From NCBI GenBank assembly GCA_014526335.1, contig JACTAT010000029.1, forward strand, positions 4,792,105-4,856,104: a DNA stretch of 64,000 nt, written 5' to 3'. Positions 1-10,800 of this stretch are shown here, piece after piece. The DNA comes from Chrysaora quinquecirrha. Lineage: Eukaryota > Cnidaria > Scyphozoa > Semaeostomeae > Pelagiidae. The notes below the pieces were generated by a model, which was not told where the DNA came from, searched no databases, and worked only from the letters and a program-made list of their open reading frames with translations. Within the stretch, counting starts at the first letter, position 1. Every line of letters begins with the position of its first letter. The position numbers and the translations under genes are program-made.

Positions 1-3000
1 CTAAATTGCCAAAAATAGGCCAAAATCAGGGGTTTTGAAAGTTCCCTTTTTTCTTCGTAAATAAATATCAAATCCACCCTGAAACCCCCTGAATTGCCTC
101 TGTGGGGTAACTAAGCTATTTTTCTACCAAAATAGGCTAAATTGAGGAGAAAAAATGACCCTCGAAAAATCGCCAAAAAGGTAAGTCTATAGCCTTGCTA
201 AATTGCCAAAAATAGGCCAAAATCAGGGGTTTTGAAAATTCCCTTTTTTCTTCATAAATAAATATCAAATCCACCCTGAAACCCCCTGAATTGCCTCTGG
301 GGGGTAAATAAGCTATTTTTCTACCAAAATAGGCGAAATTGAGGAGAAAAAATGACTCTCGAAAAATCGCCAAAAAGGTAAGTCTATAGCCTTGCTAAAT
401 TGCCGAAAATCGGCCAAAATCAGGGTTTTGAAAATTCCTTTTTCTTCATAAATAAATATCAAATCCACCCTAAAACCCCCTGAATTGCCTCTAAGGGGTA
501 ACTAAGGTATTTTTCTACCAAAATAGGCGAAATTGAGGAGAAAAAATGACCCTCGAAAAATCGCCAAAAAGGTAAGTCTAAAGCCTTGCTAAATTGCCAA
601 AAATCGGCCTAAATCAGGGGTTTTGAAAGTTCCTTTTTTCACACAAATAATTATAAAATCCACCCTAAAACCCCCTGAATTGCCGATTTTTCGAGGGTCA
701 TTTTTCTACAAAAATAGGCGAAATTGAGGAGAAAAAATGACTCTCGAAAAATCGCCAAAAAGGTAAGTCTATAGCCTTGCTAAATTGCCGAAAATCGGCC
801 AAAATCAGGGGTTTTGAAAATTCCCTTTTTTCTTCATAAATAAATATCAAATCCACCCTAAAACCCCCTGAATTGCCTCTAAGGGGTAACTAAGGTATTT
901 TTCTACCAAAATAGGCGAAATTGAGGAGAAAAAATGACCCTCGAAAAATCGCCAAAAAGGTAAGTCTAAAGCCTTGCTAAATTGCCAAAAATCGGCCTAA
1001 ATCAGGGGTTTTGAAAGTTCCTTTTTTCACACAAATAATTATAAAATCCACCCTAAAACCCCCTGAATTGCCTCTAATGGGTAGCTAAGGTATTTTTCTA
1101 CAAAAATAGGCGAAATTGAGGAGAAAAAATGACTCTCGAAAAATCGCCAAAAAGGTAAGTCTATAGCCTTGCTAAATTGCCGAAAATCGGCCAAAATCAG
1201 GGGTTTTGAAAATTCCCTTTTTTCTTCATAAATAAATATCAAATCCACCCTAAAACCCCCTGAATTGCCTGTAAGGGGTAACTAAGGTATTTTTCTACTA
1301 AAATAGGCGAAATTAAGGAGAAAAAATGACCCTCGAAAAATTGCCAAAAAGGTAACTCTATAGCCTTGCTAAATTGCCAAAAATAGGCCAAAATCAGGGG
1401 TTTTGAAAATTCCCTTTTCTCTTCATAAATAAATATCAAATCCACCCTAAAACCCTCTGAATAGCCTCTGGGGGGTAACTAAGGTATTTTTCTACCAAAA
1501 TAGGCGAAGTTGAGGAGAAAAAATGACCCTCGAAAAATCGCCAAAAAGGTAAGTCTATAGCCTTCCTAAGTTGCCAAAAATCGGCCTAAATCAGGGGTTT
1601 TGAAAGTTCCTTTTTTCAAACAAATAATTATAAAATCCACCCTAAAACCCCCTGAATTGCCTCTAATGGGTAACTAAGGTATTTTTCTACAAAAAAAGGC
1701 GAAATTGAGGAGAAAAAATGACTCTCGAAAAATCGCCAAAAAGGTAAGTCTATAGCCTTGCTAAATTGCCGAAAATCGGCCAAAATCAGGGGTTTTGAAA
1801 GTTCCCTTTTTTCTTCATAAATAAATATCAAATCCACCCTGAAACCCCCTGAATTGCCTCTGGGGGGTAACTAAGCTATTTTTCTACCAAAATAGCCGAA
1901 ATTGAGGAGAAAAAATGACCCTCGAAAAATCGCCAAAAAGGTAAGTCTATAGCCTTGCTAAAGTGCCAAAAATAGGCCAAAAACAGGGGTTTTGAAAATT
2001 CCCTTTTTTCTTCATAAATAAATATCAAATCCACCCTGAAACCCCCTGAATTGCCTCTGGGGGGTAACTAAGGTATTTTTCTACCAAAATAGGCGAAATT
2101 GAGGAGAAAAAATGACTCTCGAAAAATCGCCAAAAAGGTAAGTCTATAGCCTTGCTAAATTGCCAAAAATAGGCCAAAATCAGGGGTTTTGAAAGTTCCC
2201 TTTTTTCTTCGTAAATAAATATCAAATCCACCCTGAAACCCCCTGAATTGCCTCTGTGGGGTAACTAAGCTATTTTTCTACCAAAATAGGCTAAATTGAG
2301 GAGAAAAAATGACCCTCGAAAAATCGCCAAAAAGGTAAGTCTATAGCCTTGCTAAATTGCCAAATATAGGCCAAAATCAGGGGTTTTGAAAATTCCCTTT
2401 TTTCTTCATAAATAAATATCAAATCCACCCTGAAACCCCCTGAATTGCCTCTGGGGGGTAAATAAGCTATTTTTCTACCAAAATAGGCGAAATTGAGGAG
2501 AAAAAATGACTCTCGAAAAATCGCCAAAAAGGTAAGTCTATAGCCTTGCTAAATTGCCGAAAATCGGCCAAAATCAGGGGTTTTGAAAATTCCCTTTTTT
2601 CTTCATAAATAAATATCAAATCCATCCTAAAGCCCCCTGATTTGCATCTAAGGGGTAACTAAGGTATTTTTCTACCAAAATTGGCGAAATTTGGAGAAAA
2701 AATGACCCTCGAAAAATCGCCAAAAAGGTAAGTCTATAGCCTTGCTAAAGTGCCAAAAATAGGCCAAAAACAGGGGTTTTGAAAGTTCCCTTTTTTCTTC
2801 ATAAATAAATATCAAATCCACCCTGAAACCCCCTGAATTGCCTCTGGGGGGTAACTAAGCTATTTTTCTACCAAAATAGGCTAAATTGAGGAGAAAAAAT
2901 GACCCTCGAAAAATCGCCAAAAAGGTAAGTCTATAGCCTTGCTAAATTGCCAAAATAGGCCAAAATCAGGGTTTTGAAAATTCCTTTTTCTTCATAAATG

Positions 3001-6000
3001 AATATCAAATCCACCCTGAAACCCCCTGAATTGCCTCTGGGGGGTAAATAAGCTATTTTTCTACCAAAATAGGCGAAATTGAGGAGAAAAAATGACTCTC
3101 GAAAAATCGCCAAAAAAGTAAGTCTATAGCCTTGCTAAATTGCCGAAAATCGGCCAAAATCAGGGGTTTTGAAAATTCCCTTTTTTCTTCATAAATAAAT
3201 ATCAAATCCACCCTAAAAGCCCCTGAATTGCCTCTAAGGGGTAACTAAGGTATTTTTCTACCAAAATAGGCGAAATTGAGGAGAAAAAATGACCCTCGAA
3301 AAATCGCCAAAAAGGTAAGTCTAAAGCCTTGCTAAATTGCCAAAAATCGGCCTAAATCAGGGGTTTTGAAAGTTCCTTTTTTCACACAAATAATTATAAA
3401 ATCCACCCTAAAACCCCCTGAATTGCCTCTAATGGGTAGCTAAGGTATTTTTCTACAAAAATAGGCGAAATTGAGGAGAAAAAATGACTCTCGAAAAATC
3501 GCCAAAAAGGTAAGTCTATAGCCTTGCTAAAGTGCCAAAAATAGGCCAAAAACAGGGGTTTTGAAAATTCCCTTTTTTCTTCATAAATAAATATCAAATC
3601 CACCCTGAAACCCCCTGAATTGCCTCTGGGGGGTAACTAAGCTATTTTTCTACCAAAATAGGCGAAATTGAGGAGAAAAAATGACTCTCGAAAAATCGCC
3701 AAAAAGGTAAGTCTATAGCCTTGCTAAATTGCCAAAAATAGGCCAAAATCAGGGGTTTTGAAAGTTCCCTTTTTTCTTCATAAATAAATATCAAATCCAC
3801 CCTGAAACCCCCTGAATTGCCTCTGGGGGGTAACTAAGCTATTTTTCTACCAAAATAGGCGAAATTGAGGAGAAAAAATGACCCTCAAAAAATCGCCAAA
3901 AAGGTAAGTAAAGCCTTGCTAAATTGCCAAAAATCGGCCTAAATCAGGGGTTTTGAAAGTTCCTTTTTTCACACAAATAATTATAAAATCCACCCTAAAA
4001 CCCCCTGAATTGCCTCTAATGGGTAACTAAGGTATTCTTCTACAAAAATAGGCGAAATTGAGGAGAAAAAATGACTCTCGAAAAATCGCCAAAAAGGTAA
4101 GTCTATAGCCTTGCTAAATTGCCGAAAATCGGCCAAAATCAGGGGTTTTGAAAATTCCCTTTTTTCTTCATAAATAAATATCAAATCCACCCTAAAACCC
4201 CCTGAATTGCCTCTAAGGGGTAACTAAGGTATTTTTCTACCAAAATAGGCAAAATTGAGGAGAAAAAATGACCCTCGAAAAATCGCCAAAAAGGTAAGTC
4301 TATAGCCTTGCTAAATTGCCAAAAATAGGCCAAAAGCAGGGGTTTTGAAAACTCCCATTTTTCTTCATTAATAAATATCAAATCTACCCTAAAACCCCCT
4401 GAATTGCCTCTAAGGGGTAACTAAGGTATTTTTCTGCCAAGATAGGCGAAATTGAGGAGAAAAAATGACCCTCGAAAAATCGCCAAAAAGGTAGGTCTAT
4501 ATAGCCTTGCTAAAGTGCCAAAAATAGGCCAAAATCAAGGGTTTTGAAAATTCCCTTTTTTCTTCAAAAATAATTATCAAATCCACTCCAAAACCCCCTG
4601 AAAAGCTTCTAAGGGTTAACTATGGTATTTTTCTAGCAAAATAGGCCGAATTTGGGGAAAAAAATGACCCTCAAAAAGTCGCCAAAAAGGCAAGTCTATA
4701 GTCTTGCTAAATTCCCAAAAATCGGCCAAAATCAGGGGTTTTGAAAACTCCCTTTTTTCTTCACAAATCATTATCAAATCCACCATAGAACCCCCTGAAT
4801 AGCCTCTAAGGGGTAACTAAGGTATTTTCTACCGAAATAGGCCAAATTGGGGAAAAAAATGACACTCGAAAAATCACCAGAAAGGCAAGTCTATAGCCTT
4901 GCTAAATTGCCAAAAATAGGCCAAAATCAGGGGTTTTGAAAATTCCCTTTTTTCTTCATAAATAAATATCAAATCCACCCTAAAACCCCCTGAATAGCCT
5001 CTGGGGGGTAACTAAGGTATTTTTCTACGAAAATAGGCGAAGTTGAGGAGAAAAAATGACCCTCGAAAAATCGCCAAAAAGGTAAGTCTATAGCCTTGCT
5101 AAATTGCCAAAAATCGGCCTAAATCAGGGGTATTGAAAACTCTCTTTTTTCTTCACAAATAAATATCAAATCCGACCTTAAAACCTCTGAACAGCCTCTA
5201 GGAGGTAACTAAGGTATTTTGCTACCAAAATAGGCGGAATTGGAGAGAAAAAATGACCCTCGAAAAATCGCCAAAAAGGTAAGTCTATAGCCTTGCTAAA
5301 TTGCCAAAAATAGGCCAAAAACAGGGGTTTTGAAAACTCCCTTTTTTCTTCATAAATAAATATCAAATCCATCCTAAAGCCCCCTGATTTGCATCTAAGG
5401 GGTAACTAAGGTATTTTTCTACCAAAATTGGCGAAATTTGGAGAAAAAATGACCCTCGAAAAATCGCCAAAAAGGTAAGTCTATAGCCTTGCTAAAGTGC
5501 CAAAAATAGGCCAAAAACAGGGGTTTTGAAAGTTCCCTTTTTTCTTCATAAATAAATATCAAATCCACCCTGAAACCCCCTGAATTGCCTCTGGGGGGTA
5601 ACTAAGCTATTTTTCTACCAAAATAGGCTAAATTGAGGAGAAAAAATGACCCTCGAAAAATCGCCAAAAAGGTAAGTCTATAGCCTTGCTAAATTGCCAA
5701 AAATAGGCCAAAATCAGGGGTTTTGAAAATTCCCTTTTTTCTTCATAAATGAATATCAAATCCACCCTGAAACCCCCTGAATTGCCTCTGGGGGGTAAAT
5801 AAGCTATTTTTCTACCAAAATAGGCGAAATTGAGGAGAAAAAATGACTCTCGAAAAATTGCCAAAAAGGTAAGTCTATAGCCTTGCTAAATTGCCGAAAA
5901 TCGGCCAAAATCAGGGGTTTTGAAAATTCCCTTTTTTCTTCATAAATAAATATCAAATCCACCCTAAAACCCCCTGAGTTGCCTCTAGGGGGTAACTAAG

Positions 6001-6410
6001 GTATTTTTCTACCAAAATAAGTGAAATTGAGGAGAAAAAATGACTCTCGAAAAATTGCCAAAAAGGTAAGTCTATAGCCTTGCTAAATTGCCAAAAATCG
6101 GCCAAAATCAGGGGTTTTGAAAATTCCCTATTTTCTCCACAAATAATTATCAAATCCACCCTAAAACCCCCTGAGTTGCCTCTAGGGGGTAACTAAGGTA
6201 TTTTTCTACCAAAATAGGCCGAGTCGGGGCGAAAAAATCACCCGCGCAAAATCGCCAAAAAGGCAGGTCTATAGCCTTGCTAAATTGCCAAAAATCGGCA
6301 AAAATCAGGGGTTTTGAAAAGTTCCTTTTATCTTCGTAATTAGTAAAAAAATCCACCCAAAAGCCCTCTAAATAGCATATACGGGGTGAATAATATTTTT
6401 TCCAAAAATT
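1..6410. repeat. Satellite array, ~196-bp monomer, about 32 copies
   Basis: Head-to-tail monomers begin with CTAAATTGCC at 1, 198, 395, 589, 780, 977 and 1172, giving spacings of 191-197 bp. The array opens mid-monomer at the window edge, so it is longer than seen. Two monomer classes differ in one block (CTTCATAAATAAATAT against CACACAAATAATTAT). The minus strand is open over one monomer at a time (about 68 codons), but the period is not a multiple of 3 and the frame breaks at each unit, so these are not genes. Divergence rises toward 6.2 kb, as expected at an array edge. Confidence 0.97.
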
Positions 6411-7230
6411 TGCCGAATTTTGAATTTTTTCTTTGATCCATTAGGCTGAAGATTCCTTATATAGCCTTATAATAGCCTAGAAAATGATATTTGATAATTT
6501 AGAACGATTTTTGAACCAATGATTTTGGTCGATTTTTAGCCATTTTGTCTTAGTATAGCCTTGCCATTTTGGCCAAAAATCGATCGATTCATAGTCTCTT
6601 TTTTCTTTCATACAGTTAGCTGAAGATGCTTTATATATCCTTATAATATTCGAGAAAATGATATTTGATCATCCAAAAGGATTTTTTGTACCCCTGATTG
6701 ATCAATTTTTGGCCATTTTGCCTTAGTATAGCCTTCCCTTTTTGGCCAGAATAGGGTGATTTTTAGGATTTTTTTCTTTGATGCAGTAGGCTGAAGATTC
6801 TTTATGGCCCTTTATATAGCCTTATAATAACCTAGAAAATAATATTTTATGATTTAGATGGATTTTTTGAACCCCTCATTTTGGTCAATTTTTAGCCATT
6901 TTGCCTTAGTATAGCCTTGCCTTTTTGGCCAGAATTAGGTCGATTTTCAGGATTTTTTTCTTTGATCCAGTAGGCTGAAGATGCAAAGTATAGCCTCAAC
7001 AAAGCTTAGAAAGTGATATTTGATGATTTAGGAGTATTTTTGGAACCCTTGATTTCGGTCAATTTTTAGCCATTTTGCCTTAGTATAGCCTTGCCTTTTT
7101 GGCCAGAATTGGGCGATTTTAAGGATTTTTTTCTTTGATCCAGTAGGCTGAAGATGTAAAGTATAGCCTCAACAAAGCTTAGAAAATAATATTTGATGAT
7201 TAAGAAGAGTTTTTGGAGCCCCTGATGTAT
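6411..7230. repeat. Diverged ~175-bp satellite next to the main array
   Basis: Four to five degenerate units recur with CTTAGTATAGCCTTGCC at about 6549, 6722, 6905 and 7079 (spacings 173-183 bp). The words TATAGCCTTGC and GGCCAAAAT are shared with the main satellite, so this looks like an older relative. Copies differ far more than in the main array. Confidence 0.85.
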
Positions 7231-7546
7231 TTGAGATTTGTAACAAAAAATGAATCATTTCAGATTACATGACAAATATGAAATCTTTAAAATATCACTC
7301 TATGAAATCTTTAAAATATTAGCAAATCTTACGGTAATCTTTTAAAGAAGAAACGCTTTTCTCATACATAATTTGAAAAAGACGTGAAACTTGACATCAA
7401 CGAAATACCATTGGTGTTCAAGTTACTAATGTAAGTATATAGAGTATATATAGAAATATAAACTGTTCTTAATAAATGTCTGAATAAAAAGCTGAAGAAA
7501 AAACATATAAGATGCAGAGTACTTTTATACTGGAACTTCCTTTTTC
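7231..7546. other. AT-rich stretch, no gene seen
   Basis: No coding signal or repeat is recognised here. It is the 3' flank of the minus-strand Ig gene and may include its 3' UTR, but no clear minus-strand AATAAA was found. Confidence 0.4.
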
Positions 7547-7857
7547 TTATTCTTTAACTGTAACTGTAACAAATACAGCTGTATTTCCAGATGATTGAAA
7601 ATGCTGAACATAATAATACCCAGCATCTTCCTTTCTAACGTTCTTTATAATCAAAACACCTTTCTTGGTTAGTTTGAATCGTTTATTAAACGTTGCTCGA
7701 AAATCTCCAAATCTTGTTGCCACACGCTTGCCATCCAGGCTATATCTTACAAAGTTGCCCCCTCCTACAACTTTGTCAAGTTTCCAGTCAAAACCGATGT
7801 CGATCTTTCCAGTTCGGCCAAGCTTGAGAGGGGGGATTCGGTATCTTTTGAATGAAT
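7547..7857 (-). CDS. Terminal Ig-like exon lacking the canonical cysteines
   Basis: The exon follows a pyrimidine-rich acceptor (TTCAATTTTCTAG) and opens in phase 1. It encodes about 103 residues ending in TVTVKE and a stop at 7547-7549. The late block GVLIIKNVRKEDAGYYYV matches the Ig F-strand pattern (D-x-G-x-Y-x-C), but the final Cys is Val and the B-strand Cys is also absent. Part of its first half aligns by eye with the plus-strand exon at 19907-20157 (PPLKLGRTG against PKLKAGEDG), supporting paralogy. Confidence 0.7.
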
Positions 7858-10800
7858 CTAGAAAATTGAACAAAGATATGAAAGATAATTACACGTGCTT
7901 GCTGTCCTGTTAGCTTATAGGCAAAGCGAGATTTCTGTTTGCAATGTAATGGAGTACAGTACAGTACTAAAACCAAGACTACCCTATTCGATTGAGCGCT
8001 CGTGTTTGAATAAGCGCCCCCCTATGAGCGCCCCTCTTGTTAGTTCAATGAGTTAGATTAGAGGCGGAGAAAATGGGAACTTTAGGGGATGGAGCCTCCC
8101 TCAAACTTTCAGTTTTATCGGGTAATTTTGCCAGGTTTCTTCCAAAACAGCAATAAAATTCCGGGGGTGTACTTCATTTTCAGAGATAAGAGAGTGTCCG
8201 GCAAGAAAATTAGTAAAGCCAACCTGCCCTGGGGTCATATTCTAAGCCTGGCAACTGTATTGGACTTTTTAACGGCTTGGAAACTAAATGTTTTTATTAA
8301 GCTGTTGTTGTTGCTAGAATGAATGCGGGAGTTGTACGTTTTTCGAACGGGAATTTCTTATCAGCTTTTGATCTTTGATCTTGGATATTATCGGTACAGT
8401 GGATGATGTTCAGCGCAGTGGAGGGATATCATCAGTACAGTGGAGGATGTTCAGTACAGTGGAGGGATATCATCAGTACAGTACAGTCAGTACTGAAAAT
8501 CCTCCACCGTACTGATGATATCCCTCCACTGTAGTGATGATATCCTCCACGGTACTGAATATCCTCCACCGTACTGATGGTACCCTCTACTACTGATTAT
8601 CTTCTTCACTGTCTGATGATATCCCTCGACAATACCGAGCATCCTGAACTGCACTGAACAGACATTACCCGGGGTGTCCATTCAATATCACTTGTTCTTA
8701 CTTCGCACGAATGGACTTTGCTAGATGATATAAAGAATATATTTACCAGAGAAGTCCAGTCTTGTAACGGCCGTCATGTTTCTTCCATTCTTGCACAAAT
8801 AGTATCCATAATGCCATGGTCTCAGACTATAAAGCATCAGCTCTCCTCTCGATTCATAATTTCGCCTTGATCCCAAGAATCTTTTTGTCATTCGTTGGGC
8901 CTGGCCATTGTTATGCACGTGGTAAAGAGTCAAGTCTCTTCGATTAGACGACTTGCAAGATATCGACGCCCATCCAGATGAGGGGTAAGTTGTTGATACA
9001 GGGCTGTGAAATCTTGGCTGCTCTGGGCTGTCGACTGAAAAATTACAAAAGTGTCAATCTTCTCCCAAATTTAGTGTCTCCTGCCTGATTAAGCGCTGTT
9101 CATTCGAAAAAAGCAATCTTGAACTGGGCACACATGGGGAATAACCCACCAATGGAAACCACAAGATAACGGACACTGACATTTATCCCGCATACAGGCA
9201 ATTTCAGATTCCTATCACGGCAAGTCTTCTCCTTCACAGCCTCCACGCTACTGAAAAGTCCCAACGCAACATAGAGGTGAGTCCCTACGCTACTCAAAGG
9301 TTAGTCATCAAACTACTAAACAAACCAGTCCTTATACCACTCAGGGATAAGCCCACACGCTGCTGAACACCGTCACGCCAATCGAAGATGAGGTATCGAA
9401 CATCCATCCCCTGTGGGCCGAGTGGCCAAGCTTCTCAGTCAGTTATCGTTAGACATCTGGAGTTAAGCTTGGTCGTGTGAGGTCAGCATCTGGATGGGTG
9501 ACTTTCCAGATGGATGACTAAACAACTCACTCTGTCGTCCTTCGGAAGGGACGTTAAATTAGGGGCCCCATGCATGGATGCAGCATGCACAGTAGGCCTA
9601 AATTAGCTGAAAAAGCTAGAAATAACAGCCTACTCAAAATAAAGTAACAACAAAAACTCCACGCTAGTCAAAGAACACTTCTCAGTTATGAGATTCTATA
9701 CTACAGAACAGTACTTCTAATAGTTCTAAGAGATAAGCCTCAACTGTACTGAAACGTCCGAGTTCAGAAAAGTCCCCGCGCTTTTCAGGATTCGGCCTCC
9801 AAGGCACGGTACTGCATTACAGTACTCCAAATGCTTAGAGACAGTGCAAGGCTCCCTCTACACAGCAGCTCCACGCTGCTCAGGAGATGATCAACCTCAA
9901 CCTCCACAATGCTGAGACTCAAACTACTAAGAGAAGAAAACCGCCACCAGAGTGGAGAAGATGGAAGATTTCTATATATAAGCACATCAATTCCCTACAT
10001 GTGAAATAGAAGTTCACTACAGAGGCAGAGAATCATGGAAAACTAGCCTTCCTTGACACTGAGATTCAACGGAATGCCAATAAAAGTCTAAGCGTATCAG
10101 TGTACAGGAAGCCCACTCACACTGGCCAATACCTGAATGCGAACTCGCATCACTTAGACAGTGTCAAAAACAGTGTCATATCCTCTCTCTTCAACAGAGC
10201 AAAATCAATCACAAGCAATCTCGATGATCTAGATAAAGAGTACAAGAAGATCTCAAGTGTTCTAAAGGCCAATGAATATAAACAAGAAGATATACGCAAG
10301 GTCGCGAGAAAATCTCAAAGCCCAGGCAGAATACTGAGGCTGACAAAGAGGAGCCTATGAACCTGCCATACATCAGAGGGACAAGTGAAAAAATCCGTTG
10401 ATCTTTGTCTAAACAAAATATAAGGTGTACTTTTTATTCCCTTAATACACTTAAAAAGTCGCTTTCAATACCAAAAGACAAAGTTGACAATCTCAAAAAA
10501 TCAAACGTGGTATACAAAATACCACATACAGATTGTCCTAAATCATATATAGGACAATCGAAAAGAGAGACAGGAACTAGGCTCAAAGAACATAAATCAA
10601 ATGTGACCCATGGTAGAATTGACAAAAATGATCTTGCCAATCATTGTTGGACGGAAAAAGACCAGATGGATTGGGATAACATTTCAGTGATTGATGAGGA
10701 TAAGAACTTGAAAAACAGACTTGTTAAAGAAAGTATTCACTCAGTTCTGTCATCTCCCTTGTATCAATCAAGTATCTTACTCAATCCCAGAACCCTCCCA

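Noticed and set aside
137..6356. Repeated minus-strand frames of 60-78 codons in the satellite
   Set aside because: They are the same monomer read once; the 191-197 bp period breaks the frame between units and there is no splice or start logic.
1..6410. CRISPR-like array
   Set aside because: Units are ~196 bp with no spacer variation; eukaryotic satellite.
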